Source: Candidatus Promineifilum breve (GTDB taxonomy: Bacteria; Chloroflexota; Anaerolineae; Promineifilales; Promineifilaceae). Taken from it: a stretch of DNA of 64,000 nt. Made by a program: the position numbers and the translations under genes. The stretch is from positions 558,001-622,000 of the forward strand of contig NZ_LN890656.1 of the NCBI RefSeq assembly GCF_900066015.1, given 5' to 3'. Positions 8,701-15,672 of this stretch are shown here, piece after piece (positions within the stretch are counted from its first letter, which is position 1; each line of letters begins with the position of its first letter). The notes under the pieces were generated by a model. That model was not told the origin of the DNA. It did no database searches and saw only the letters and a list, made by a program, of their open reading frames with translations.

Positions 8701-8905
8701 CCCCGGAAGCGGTGTCGGTGTTGGCGGCGATGATCGCCTCGCGCAGGGAGCATTGGCCGTCGTCGGCGACCGTATCGGCGTCGGTGCTGACGAACAGACC
8801 GGCCGCCCGCGCCGGTCGCGCGGTCAGGCTGAACAGGAAGATCGACAGAACGGCCAACAGGCCAAGAACGGGCATGGCTCGCTTCCACGTATTAACTTGA
8901 TCCAC
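5765..8905 (-). CDS. Secreted beta-helix plus TolB-like beta-propeller protein
   Basis: A 1046-residue exported protein. A signal peptide (basic start, hydrophobic core, cleavage near ARA-AG at ~35) is followed by a CSLREAIIAAN motif that opens right-handed parallel beta-helix proteins with polymorphic outer-membrane-like repeats. The helix region (~55-490) repeats short blocks such as NSTISGN and GGGI. After a low-complexity PPYTPPLPQTP linker come 12 PD40 repeats of about 44 residues (IAFxSxRDGNxEIYVMNADG...LTNN...PAWSPDG), enough for two six-bladed propellers. The start is a GTG with AAGGAGAT six bases upstream. No membrane anchor or sorting signal is visible. A surface adhesin or polysaccharide-binding role is plausible but unproven. 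Confidence 0.88.
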   Translation of the reverse strand: MDQVNTWKRAMPVLGLLAVLSIFLFSLTARPARAAGLFVSTDADTVADDGQCSLREAIIAANTDTASGATTGECIAGSGADDIYLTFATSPITLGSQLPAVTSEMTIFALPQDNFVIQASTCNPVTLPGGCTPADYRVLEISAAGDLTLDNLTVRHGKNAFMDSGGGILNDGGILAVNNSTISGNAAGYDAGGIFNDGGTLTVTNSTITGNWAYSRAGGIYNVDGTATINGSTFSDNEGPYGAGLTSWSGLVTITDSVFSGNSATGGGGILFFYDTMTIANSTFTGNVGASYGGGIANSNGTLTVVNSTLSGNSSANGGGIDTGHDAAMTTVINSTLSGNTADNGGGIYSYSGNMVTLTRSLIAGNSATNSGGELRIEGGTVNAGAANVFGHSGLTSAQAFANFSPGVSDVIATSDAGNYDLAAILDTTLANNGGPTQTHALIPGSPAQDIAPGADCAGAPVNGLDQRGEPRPQGAGCDAGSFEAPPYTPPLPQTPTGRIAFMSERHGNQEIYTMNADGSDQKRVTNNPAADSEPAWSPNRTRIAFTSDRDGNGEIYVMDADGGNQTRLTNNAAFDYQPAWSPDGTQIIFTSNRAGNDEIFIMDADGGNPTNLTNNAAGDHNPAWSPDGSKIAFQSNRDGGFEIYAMNADGSGQTNLTNDPASGDYNPTWSPDGTQIAFEAFRDLDVDIFVMDADGGNQTDVTQNTAMDTEPAWSSDGSRLAFTSNRDGNNEVYVMSADGSGQTNLTGNGAADSQPAWGFDGSAILFTTTRDGSSEIYVMNANGGNQTNLTNHAAEDDQPAWSPDGTKIAFGSNRDGNWEIYVMDGDGGNPTRLTNNAAYDSYPTWSPDGSKIAFTSERDGNPEIYVMNAAGSAQTRLTNNPAADNRPAWSPVGAKIAFHSDRDGNNEIYVMNANGSGQTNLTNYAEGDYSPAWSPDGTKLAYESWRDSSYEIMVMDADGGNPTRLTTNGVSDYYPTWAPDGTRIAFNSLRDGNPEIYVMNSDGSGQTLLTNHPADDYLPNWGAPGPIVPPPPVGYRALVPVVWAQ

Positions 8906-9046
8906 GACATCTCCTTATGGCTATGGGGTGTTTTTTGAGCGACAATACAAACAAGAGAGGCAGTCACTAACGACTGGTTGACGCATTGCTGTTTGTGGGA
9001 GGGAATAATAACAATGAAAAGATGGCTGTCAACAAAGGAATCGACA

Positions 9047-9139
9047 CTGGAAGACCTGGCCGATTTGGCGGCCATCGAAGCCACGGCCGATGAGCCGGTG
9101 CGCGATTATGACGATTTCCTGGCCGAGTTGCTTCTAAGC
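9047..9139 (+). pseudogene. Remnant of a Phd/YefM antitoxin (C-terminal segment)
   Basis: The frame encodes LEDLADLAAIEATADEPVRD and then DDFLAELLLS, nearly identical to the C-terminal third of the antitoxin at 5194-5454, with high DNA identity (for example gacctggccgatttggcgg in both). The N-terminal DNA-binding part is missing, and no toxin follows. Within a few bases the decayed family H palindrome begins, the element that follows the toxin in the intact locus. This suggests an old copy of the whole module that lost its toxin and antitoxin head. Confidence 0.75.
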
Positions 9140-9144
9140 AAATC

Positions 9145-9175
9145 TAGAAACCGGGTTTTTCGCTACGCAACCCGA
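9145..9175. repeat. Decayed family H palindrome
   Basis: tagaaaccgggttttt followed by gcaacccg. The right arm is truncated. It follows the antitoxin remnant and ends just before the stop of the EEP protein gene. Confidence 0.6.
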
Positions 9176-10207
9176 CTAGCGCGGCTCTTTCGCTTTTAGC
9201 ACCACCAGAACCGCGCAATGGTCAGACTGACCCTCGACGCAGTTCACCGTAGCCGCAGTCGTCGCCAGATGGGGCGAGTGAAAGACGTAATCGATACGCA
9301 CCAACGGAAATGGGAGGCGCACCCCGGCTAGACGAAAATTATTGGGAAACGTCCGGCCCAATCCGAACCCCGCTTGGCGAAAGCTGTCTTGCAGAGAAGC
9401 GGTGATTGCCGCGTAGGCGTGTGACTGGTCACTCATGTTGAAGTCGCCCAGGACAACCACCGGCTCAGCGACCCCCGCTACTTGTTGCAACATATAGGCG
9501 ACTTCGCTTTCGAGATCAGTCTCGATAATGCCGCGCGGCAGAGGGCGCGTCTCCGACCAGACGATCCCCGGTGGATAGAAGTGAATGGGAAAGATGTGCC
9601 AATCGGTACCTTTCTGATCCACAACAACGTGCAGGAAGGGGCGACCGTCGGGCGGGTAAAGCCACTGGTAACCGAGAATAGGTAACTTGCTGAAGAACCC
9701 AGTCGATGCAATAGCCGTGTCTGATATTTGATAGGGGTAGGCGGCCAGCTCAGCCGCCAACACAGCGGCCGACTGGTCTGTCATTTCCTGCACGGCAACG
9801 ATGTCGGCCTGGGCGGCGGCAATCGTTTGGGCCAATTGGTCGGGCGAGGTGAGGCTCAATCCCAAATTAAAAGTCATGGCCGAGACGGTTGGCCCCCTAC
9901 TTTTCTCAGGCAAGATGGCCGAGACCGGCGGCAGCACCGGATGAGTCACCAGAAACAGGGCAACGAGCAGGAGCAAAATCGCTATCGCCGCGCGCGTGCG
10001 CAAGAGTATCAGGCAACCCACTAGCGGAAGCGCCGCTAGATAAAGGTAGAGGTTGAACGTGCTCGCCAGAGCGACAAACGGCGAGACAGGCCGCAGAAAG
10101 TGGTTGGCAATGAGCAAGGCCGCCATTCCAATAAGATAGAGCAGCCCGGCCGCGTGGATAGCTCCCCGGAATCGGTGATTGTTTGCAAGCTTGATCATAC
10201 CGGCCAT
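9176..10207 (-). CDS. Membrane-anchored endonuclease/exonuclease/phosphatase family protein
   Basis: A 343-residue protein. Three hydrophobic segments near residues 15-36, 45-65 and 70-92 form an N-terminal membrane anchor. The rest is an EEP-fold hydrolase with the family signature residues: TFNLG (metal and Asn), AVQEM (catalytic Glu), LGDFN (Asp/Asn), RIDYVF, and the terminal SDHCAV with the general-base His. This architecture is common in bacterial outward-facing or periplasmic hydrolases of unknown substrate; DNases, phospholipases and phosphodiesterases share the fold. It stands alone between unrelated genes. Fold is certain; substrate is not. Confidence 0.87.
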   Translation of the reverse strand: MAGMIKLANNHRFRGAIHAAGLLYLIGMAALLIANHFLRPVSPFVALASTFNLYLYLAALPLVGCLILLRTRAAIAILLLLVALFLVTHPVLPPVSAILPEKSRGPTVSAMTFNLGLSLTSPDQLAQTIAAAQADIVAVQEMTDQSAAVLAAELAAYPYQISDTAIASTGFFSKLPILGYQWLYPPDGRPFLHVVVDQKGTDWHIFPIHFYPPGIVWSETRPLPRGIIETDLESEVAYMLQQVAGVAEPVVVLGDFNMSDQSHAYAAITASLQDSFRQAGFGLGRTFPNNFRLAGVRLPFPLVRIDYVFHSPHLATTAATVNCVEGQSDHCAVLVVLKAKEPR

Positions 10208-10319
10208 ACCTGTGTTCCGATCATACTGCCGAACACGTCCGTTGCCGGTCTACAATGCGCCGCTAACCCTGCTATTGGAGTACGGTAACCAAGCCTATCC
10301 CGCCCAACGCGGCATATAG

Positions 10320-10338
10320 GGCGGGATGGCATCCCGCC
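10320..10338. repeat. Palindrome ggcgggatg-g-catcccgcc
   Basis: Perfect 9-base arms around one base, followed by a partial direct copy (ggcgggataccatcac) at ~10350-10365. Short intergenic element of unknown role. Confidence 0.6.
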
Positions 10339-10375
10339 TCTTTACTCCTGGCGGGATACCATCACGTCCTAAAAC

Positions 10376-10411
10376 TAGAAACCGAGTTTTCAAGAAAAAA
10401 CTCGGTTTCTA
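10376..10411. repeat. Palindromic repeat, family H
   Basis: Arms tagaaaccgagtttt and aaaactcggtttcta with a 6-base loop. It ends 3 bases before the stop codon of the DinB gene. Confidence 0.9.
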
Positions 10412-10414
10412 CCA

Positions 10415-10960
10415 CTATTCAATAGAAATAGGCCTAACAAACTCCTGCGAAAATGCCCAGCCGCTCACATCGGGCGGCTCGAGGCCCAACTGGGTCAGGA
10501 TGACCATGATTTGGGCGCGGTGCTCCGTGGCGTGGTTGATGGCCTGGGTGAGGATCAGGCCGACCGGCGTATGCCAGCGCAAGCCGTCCCCTTCCAGGAT
10601 CACCACCTCGCCCGCCGCCGCGCCCGCGGCCACGTCCATCAGCCCCTGGCCGTTTTGTTGCGCCATCGCCCGCAAGCGGGCCACGTCCACCAGGACAGGG
10701 CCACCGGCCGACCACAACCGGGATTCTGGTTCCCGGCCGGTCAGGTCGGACAGGTATTGCTCCTCCGACCAAACGATGTGGTTGAGGGTCTTATGGATCG
10801 TGTTATACGTGCCGGGAATCGTCGCCGCCAGTTGCTCCTCGTCGAGCGCGGCGCAGGCATCGAGCAGGCGCAGGTTGGCCCACAGGTTGTGGCGGAACAG
10901 CATGACGAGCGGCGGGTCAGCCGCGGCCTGGTTTAATGGCAGGTGGGCTTGCGTGTCCAA
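10415..10960 (-). CDS. DinB family protein
   Basis: A 181-residue four-helix-bundle protein of the DinB/YfiT-like superfamily. Landmarks are FRHNLWANLRLLDAC at the N-terminus, the first metal-type His in KTLNHIVWSEEQYL, and the second in INHATEHRAQIMVILTQLG near the C-terminus. The usual His triad (H-x...H...H) is present. DinB proteins bind divalent metals and act as thiol-dependent S-transferases or damage-inducible proteins; none of these roles is shown here. The start is a TTG at 10960 with AAGGAG eight bases upstream; an ATG start would remove the first helix. Confidence 0.87.
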   Translation of the reverse strand: MDTQAHLPLNQAAADPPLVMLFRHNLWANLRLLDACAALDEEQLAATIPGTYNTIHKTLNHIVWSEEQYLSDLTGREPESRLWSAGGPVLVDVARLRAMAQQNGQGLMDVAAGAAAGEVVILEGDGLRWHTPVGLILTQAINHATEHRAQIMVILTQLGLEPPDVSGWAFSQEFVRPISIE

Positions 10961-11017
10961 TTGTTTATCTCCTTGAATTGACTTTCACGGCGCGGTGGAT
11001 GGATGCGGATACCCATG

Positions 11018-11075
11018 TAGGTGGAACTTCCAGTTCCACCCGCTGGGCGGACGTGGAGCTGGAAGCTCCACCTAC
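11018..11075. repeat. Inverted repeat gtaggtgga...tccacctac
   Basis: Nested arms: gtaggtgga (11018-11026) pairs with tccacctac (11067-11075), with inner gctggaagctcc-type palindromes. It lies between the DinB gene and the downstream end of the hydrolase gene. Confidence 0.65.
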
Positions 11076-11129
11076 GAGCCTTTTTCCGAATTTATTTGTC
11101 GAAAAGAAACAACCCGCCGCCAACGGTTC

Positions 11130-12284
11130 CTAATGCCGATTGAAAAAATCAATCGTCCGCTCCATAAACAGCCCATCGCCATCCCCCCGAAACGTATGCG
11201 GCTGCAAGTCATAGAAAAAGCACTCCGGCGCGTGGGGAATCTCCCTGGCGGCGAATAGCCCATCGAGCACCCCGCACACCTCTTCCGACCACTCCACCGG
11301 CACCACGTCGTCGGCGTAGCTGTGATGGACGGCCACGGCCGCCTCGACCCGCGCCAGATGGTGGATGGGCGAGATGGCCGCCAACATCTCCGGCGGCGCG
11401 GCCAACTCGAAGCGGGCGCGTTGGCTGCCGGCCCAACTGCGGATGCGGCCGTAGTTCCGGGCCTCGTCGCCGCTCATGGAGCCATAGAGCACGGCCGATT
11501 TCAGATACGGCTCGTTGATGACCGTGATGACCCGCAGCGCCACCCCGCCGCCCATGCTGTGACCCCACAGGTTGATGTCGTCGGCGTTGGCCCGCCGCAG
11601 TGTGCCCAGCGTGTCCTGGCTCTGCTCGCGGACGATGGCGATGAGGTTCAGCACGTCGATGGCGTAGCCGATGCGGTACGGGTCGGGGCCGCTGTCCGAG
11701 GGCGGGTAGTTGCGGAAGTTCGGGTGGATGACAAAGTACCCCGCCTCGGCCAGCGCATCGGCATAGCGGCGGGTGTAGGCCACGGTCTCGTATTCGTCGG
11801 GGTCGATGTAGCCGTGGAGCAGCAGGGCCACCGGGAAGTTGTCCCCCTCGTTGGGCACGTTCATAAAGCCGTAGATGGTCAGGCCGTCGCTGGGGTATTT
11901 GATCTCGTAGCGGGTGAAACGGTCGTTGCTCTCCAGCGTGTCGGTGATCTCCAGCAGCCCGCCGCCATACGACCGCGCGGCCAGGGCGGCGATGGTCAGG
12001 TCGGCGTATGGGTCGGGGGTCGGCGTGGGTGCAGCGGTGGGCGGCGGGGGTGTGGGCGGTGGAACCGTGGGCAGCGCGGCCGTGGCGGGGATGGTGGCTG
12101 TCGCCGCCGCGATGCTGACCGAACTGCCGGCCGGCAAGGGCGTCGGCTGACTGGTGGTTGTGGCAAGTGATGGGACGGGCGTTGGAGAGCTAACAGCCGC
12201 TGTGTTGGCGTTGGGGGATCGGCCGCAACCTAGGCTAACAAATAATAGTAATAGTATCAATAACCTCTTCACTATGCGAATCAT
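11130..12284 (-). CDS. Lipoprotein alpha/beta hydrolase
   Basis: A 384-residue lipoprotein. A signal peptide ends in LGC with the lipidated cysteine at residue 20. A Thr/Pro-rich linker (to ~95) leads to an alpha/beta-hydrolase domain of the prolyl-oligopeptidase-like type. It has the oxyanion strand VALLLHGYID, the nucleophile elbow GHSMGGG, the acid in YADDVVP and a His in QPHTF. A peptidase, esterase or deacetylase acting outside the membrane is likely; the substrate is not evident. The gene is isolated, with 314 bases of repeat-bearing DNA upstream. Confidence 0.85.
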   Translation of the reverse strand: MIRIVKRLLILLLLFVSLGCGRSPNANTAAVSSPTPVPSLATTTSQPTPLPAGSSVSIAAATATIPATAALPTVPPPTPPPPTAAPTPTPDPYADLTIAALAARSYGGGLLEITDTLESNDRFTRYEIKYPSDGLTIYGFMNVPNEGDNFPVALLLHGYIDPDEYETVAYTRRYADALAEAGYFVIHPNFRNYPPSDSGPDPYRIGYAIDVLNLIAIVREQSQDTLGTLRRANADDINLWGHSMGGGVALRVITVINEPYLKSAVLYGSMSGDEARNYGRIRSWAGSQRARFELAAPPEMLAAISPIHHLARVEAAVAVHHSYADDVVPVEWSEEVCGVLDGLFAAREIPHAPECFFYDLQPHTFRGDGDGLFMERTIDFFNRH

Positions 12285-12328
12285 ATCAATGAGAGCTGTG
12301 CGTTAACATATTAATGGACATATCGGTA

Positions 12329-12394
12329 GGGGCGAGGCAGCGGCGAAACCATTCTCGCCATGCAGAACCCACTAGTCTCGCCGCTGCCTCGCCC
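12329..12394. repeat. Inverted repeat ggggcgaggcagcggcga (family J)
   Basis: Arms of 17-18 bases at 12329-12346 and 12378-12394 around ~31 bases. The same arms, with g for a at one position, recur at 25442-25507, so this is a dispersed element. Confidence 0.8.
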
Positions 12395-12492
12395 TCTGGG
12401 CTCCGGCAACGCGTTTTAACGCGGTTTTGTGTACCAGCCGATGGATTCATCCATCGGGTGAATGCGGCCATCTATTTAGGATATTTCCCGGC

Positions 12493-12508
12493 GCGGGTTC
12501 AAACCCGC
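12493..12508. repeat. Palindrome gcgggttcaaacccgc (family K)
   Basis: A second copy of the core cgggttcaaacccg is at 33616-33629. Intergenic in both places. Confidence 0.6.
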
Positions 12509-12598
12509 CGAGCGTACGCCACATGCCGCATTAATTTGTAAATGTTCAACATCCATCGGGTGAATCCATCGTTACAAAATCAACGAATAGGTGTCTGA

Positions 12599-13366
12599 TT
12601 ATCCCCGATGATATTCCATTGGCGCAGCCAGGATCTCCAACCGCACCTCGCCCACACCTAACCGCTCAACGCGATACGCATGACCGCGACCGGCCACCTC
12701 AAGGCGCGACCCCTGCGCCACCAGCAACGTATCTTCATCGATCGCCCAGCCCTCATCCGTCAGCCCGCCGGCCACGGCCTGGATGAGGCGCGTCAATGTG
12801 CCCATTTGCCCGGCGTGAACGTCCACGGCGAACGGCACCAGCCCCGCCCCCGGCCGCACGGTCAGCGCGTCCAGCCCCTCGCCCGCGCCGGCGAAAATCA
12901 TCGGCCGGGCCGCGCCATCGCCCGTCTGCCAGCCGCCCACAATCGCCCGTGTGGCGGCGATGGCCGCGCCGGCCGACGTACCGCCATAAGCGACGCGCTG
13001 CCCGCGCACGTACTCGACCCAACTCAGGTCGGCGCACAGGGCGGCGTGATAGACCGGCGTCGCCCCGCCACACACGAAGAGACCCGCCGGCGCATAACCG
13101 GCCACCTGCGCGCCGGTCAGCGGGCGCTCCGGCCTCACCCATATAGGCTGTAACCGTTCGGCCGGAACCGCCAGGGCCAAGAAAAGTTCGCTGTAATAAT
13201 CGGTCGTTTCGCGCGCTTCTTCCGGCTCGGCCGCGGCGGCCACAATCAATAGCGGGCCATCGCCCCCGCCCAGAAAGGCCTGAGCCATGCGGCCAAAGGT
13301 GCTTTCGCGGGCTGTGGGCGCGTCGCCGCCGCCATGCAACAAAACCAATGGATACTCATTCGTCAT
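12599..13366 (-). CDS. Cyanophycinase-like serine peptidase (family S51)
   Basis: A 255-residue protein of the class I glutamine-amidotransferase-like fold. The nucleophile elbow GGTSAGA sits near residue 130, and FVCGGATPVYH, LLHGGGD and VDVHAGQMG mark the family. The Ser nucleophile in GTSAGA, rather than Cys, fits peptidase S51: cyanophycinase or dipeptidase E. Cyanophycinase cleaves cyanophycin to beta-Asp-Arg dipeptides. No signal peptide is seen, so it should act in the cytoplasm. Its start overlaps the end of the PP2C gene by 11 bases, making it the last gene of the five-gene operon. Specificity for cyanophycin is inferred from family membership and operon partners. Confidence 0.82.
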   Translation of the reverse strand: MTNEYPLVLLHGGGDAPTARESTFGRMAQAFLGGGDGPLLIVAAAAEPEEARETTDYYSELFLALAVPAERLQPIWVRPERPLTGAQVAGYAPAGLFVCGGATPVYHAALCADLSWVEYVRGQRVAYGGTSAGAAIAATRAIVGGWQTGDGAARPMIFAGAGEGLDALTVRPGAGLVPFAVDVHAGQMGTLTRLIQAVAGGLTDEGWAIDEDTLLVAQGSRLEVAGRGHAYRVERLGVGEVRLEILAAPMEYHRG

Positions 13367-15215
13367 CAGGTGTTCCGGTCTCCAACCGCCGCAACGCCAC
13401 CATCGTCATATCATCAAACGGCTCGGCCCCCGTGGTGTGGACGCGCAAGGCTTCTTCAATCGCCGCCAGCGCTTCCTCGGCCGTGGCGGCATGGCGCATA
13501 ATGTCCTCCACCCGCTCCAGCCCCAGCTCCTCGGCCGCCGGGTTGCGGGCCTCGGTCACGCCGTCGGTATAGGCCAACAGCAGTTCGCCGGGGGCCAGGG
13601 TCGCCTGCCCCAACTGGTAGGGGACGTTGGTCAGCAAGCCGATGGCCGGGCCGGTGGGCGACAGCTCGACCCGCGCCGCCCGTTCGCCGTTCTCGACCGG
13701 GCCGAAGATCTGCGGCGGGTTGTGCCCGGCGTTGACGTACCACAGGTGGCCGTCGTGGGGATCGATCACCGCCGCGAACAATGTGGCGAAGGTGTAGGTG
13801 TCGCCGTGGTTGCCGATGAGATAGGCGTTGGTGAGGCGCACGGCATTGACCAGCGCGTCCCGGTCGATGAACGGGAAGGGCGCGGTGCGGCCGAAGCCGG
13901 GCGCGGCCGGGGCCGGCTCGGCCTCGTAATAGTTCTGCTGGAACAGGGCGCGGAACAGGCTGCGAATGATCGCCATGAACAGCGCCGCCGTGACTCCCTT
14001 GCCCACCACGTCGGCGATGATCAACACCACGTAGCCGTGGGGCAGGCGGAAGGCGTCGTAGAAATCGCCGGCCACTTCCAGCGCCGGCTGGAAGCGGGCC
14101 ACCAGCTCCCAGCCGTCGGGGTTGGGCAGGCGGGCCGGCAGAAAGCTCAGTTGAATCTCGCGGCCGATCTCCAGTTCCCGCTTGTAGCGCATCAGTTGCG
14201 CCTGGGCCTCGCTCAGCAGCCGATTGTTCAGCACGACCGCCGCCTGCGAGGCCAACGACTCGGCCACCTGCTGGTGGTAGGCGTCGAAGGGCACGACCTG
14301 CTCGCTGCCCGGTTGGCGCCGGTTCGCCAGCAGCAGCGCCCCCACCACCTGCCCGTTGCGCAGCGGCACGGCCAGGATCGATTCGGGTTCATAGGCCAGG
14401 GTGCTTTCCAGTTGCGCCAGGACGCCCGACTTGAGGCGACCGATGCCGTCGCGGCTTAAATTGAGCGATTCCCCCTTGAGAGCCACGTAGACCGGCAGGC
14501 TGCCCACATTCGGCTCGCCCGCCGCGTCGGTCAGCGGCATGGCCGGGATGAGTTCCGGCGCGCCCGACCCGGCCTGATAGGTGAAATCGAGCGATTGCAC
14601 CCGCAGATAGGTGTGGTGGAGCAGGCCGTCGTCCCGCGCCAGGAACAGCGCCCCGGTGTCGGCGTTGGCGATGGCCTGGGCCTCGGCCACGATGCGGGCG
14701 ATGAGCCGGTCGAACGCCGCCTCGGCCGACAGCGCCGCCCCCAAGGGCAGGATGACCAGCCGCAGATCATCGGCGATCTTCTCGATCTCGTTGAACGCCT
14801 CCAGGGCCATGCCCGCCTGCTCCTGCAACAGCTTGCGCTGCAGGACGTTGGTCAGCCGGGCGCGCAACAGGACTTCCTCTTCGGGGTGGATGATGTAATC
14901 GGCCGCCCCCGCCTGCACACAGCGCACCAGCCGCTCCATCGGCACGCCGGGCCAGGCGGTGACGACGACCGGGATGGCGTTGAGGGTCGTGTTATGGGCG
15001 TGGTCGCGCAGGAAGGCGTACTCGTCCCGCTCGGCGGCGTCGAGATTGAGCAGCACCAGGTCGAACCCGCCCCGGGCCAGCGCGGCCAATGCCCCGGCCG
15101 GCTCGCCGGGCAGGTAGGTGGCCGCCCAATCCCAACCGCCGAACGGCCGCGTCACCCGCTCGCGGCGCTGCGCATCGTCGTCGATTACCAGGAAATGACT
15201 GTTCGCCAGTGGCAT
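13356..15215 (-). CDS. Receiver-GAF-PP2C (SpoIIE-type) phosphatase with degenerate receiver
   Basis: A 619-residue protein with three modules. The receiver (~1-130) keeps the acidic pair (LVIDDDAQ), but the phosphoacceptor position is Asn (DLVLLNLD) and the conserved Lys is His (ADYIIHPE), so phosphorylation is unlikely. A GAF domain follows (~150-340), ending in EPESILAVPLRNGQVVGALLLANR. The PP2C domain (~385-610) keeps AGDFYD, IADVVGKG, NAGHNPP, YTDGVTEARN and FDDMTMVAL, so it should dephosphorylate a protein partner, probably an anti-sigma antagonist-like protein. It lies 16 bases downstream of the RsbW-like kinase gene, and the cyanophycinase-like gene overlaps its 3' end. Confidence 0.87.
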   Translation of the reverse strand: MPLANSHFLVIDDDAQRRERVTRPFGGWDWAATYLPGEPAGALAALARGGFDLVLLNLDAAERDEYAFLRDHAHNTTLNAIPVVVTAWPGVPMERLVRCVQAGAADYIIHPEEEVLLRARLTNVLQRKLLQEQAGMALEAFNEIEKIADDLRLVILPLGAALSAEAAFDRLIARIVAEAQAIANADTGALFLARDDGLLHHTYLRVQSLDFTYQAGSGAPELIPAMPLTDAAGEPNVGSLPVYVALKGESLNLSRDGIGRLKSGVLAQLESTLAYEPESILAVPLRNGQVVGALLLANRRQPGSEQVVPFDAYHQQVAESLASQAAVVLNNRLLSEAQAQLMRYKRELEIGREIQLSFLPARLPNPDGWELVARFQPALEVAGDFYDAFRLPHGYVVLIIADVVGKGVTAALFMAIIRSLFRALFQQNYYEAEPAPAAPGFGRTAPFPFIDRDALVNAVRLTNAYLIGNHGDTYTFATLFAAVIDPHDGHLWYVNAGHNPPQIFGPVENGERAARVELSPTGPAIGLLTNVPYQLGQATLAPGELLLAYTDGVTEARNPAAEELGLERVEDIMRHAATAEEALAAIEEALRVHTTGAEPFDDMTMVALRRLETGTPDDE

Positions 15216-15231
15216 CGGGGTTTCGTCGCGC

Positions 15232-15672
15232 CTACTCGTCGTCCGGCATGGCCGGGGCCGATTCCATCATAAACGTGCTGCGATTGCGCCCGCCCTCGCT
15301 GTCATAAGCAAAGCCATCGACGCCCCACAGGGCCAGAAAGATGCCCAAGCCCCCGTCGCGCCGCTCCTCCAGGGGCCGGTCGAGGTCGGCCGGGCGCGGC
15401 GCCTGGCGCGGGTCGAACGGCCGGCCGGTGTCCTCCAGACAGAGGATCAATTGCCGCTCGGTGGTTTCGGCCCAGATGGTCAGGTCGCCGCTCAAGTGGT
15501 AATCCTCGTAGCCATGCTGGACGACGTTGGTGGCGATCTCATCGACGGCCAGCGCCAGCCGGTAGGTGGCGGCGTCGTCCAGCCCGAAGGCGGCCGCCGC
15601 CCAGACCACGTAATCGAGCACCTGGCTCAGGTTGTCGGCGTGGCCGCCCACGGTCAATGGTTCCAGATTCAT
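15232..15672 (-). CDS. RsbW-type serine/threonine kinase (anti-sigma regulatory factor)
   Basis: A 146-residue single-domain HATPase_c protein. N-box ALAVDEIATNVVQHG is near residues 43-57, the G1 motif LEDTGRPFDP near 80-88, and the terminal GGLGIF near 107. This size and layout are those of RsbW/SpoIIAB kinases, which phosphorylate STAS proteins and sequester sigma factors. The partner STAS protein is not in the window. The ATG overlaps the GlgX stop (ATGA), and the PP2C gene begins 16 bases after its own end. This is the usual genetic pairing of kinase and phosphatase in partner-switching systems. Confidence 0.85.
   Translation of the reverse strand: MNLEPLTVGGHADNLSQVLDYVVWAAAAFGLDDAATYRLALAVDEIATNVVQHGYEDYHLSGDLTIWAETTERQLILCLEDTGRPFDPRQAPRPADLDRPLEERRDGGLGIFLALWGVDGFAYDSEGGRNRSTFMMESAPAMPDDE

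Larger units (their letters stand above)
12285..12598. other. Gene-free stretch holding inverted repeats
   Basis: No credible gene. It contains the family J inverted repeat (12329-12346 with 12378-12394), a gcgggttcaaacccgc palindrome (12493-12508), and two copies of catccatcgggtgaat near 12450 and 12550. Confidence 0.7.

Noticed and set aside
6206-8938. 910-codon open frame on the plus strand opposite the beta-propeller gene
   Set aside because: It is a mirror of the GC-rich repeats of the minus-strand gene, with repeated GRPGR/VGQ patterns and no known domain; the minus-strand protein has a signal peptide, a good ribosome site and clear domains.
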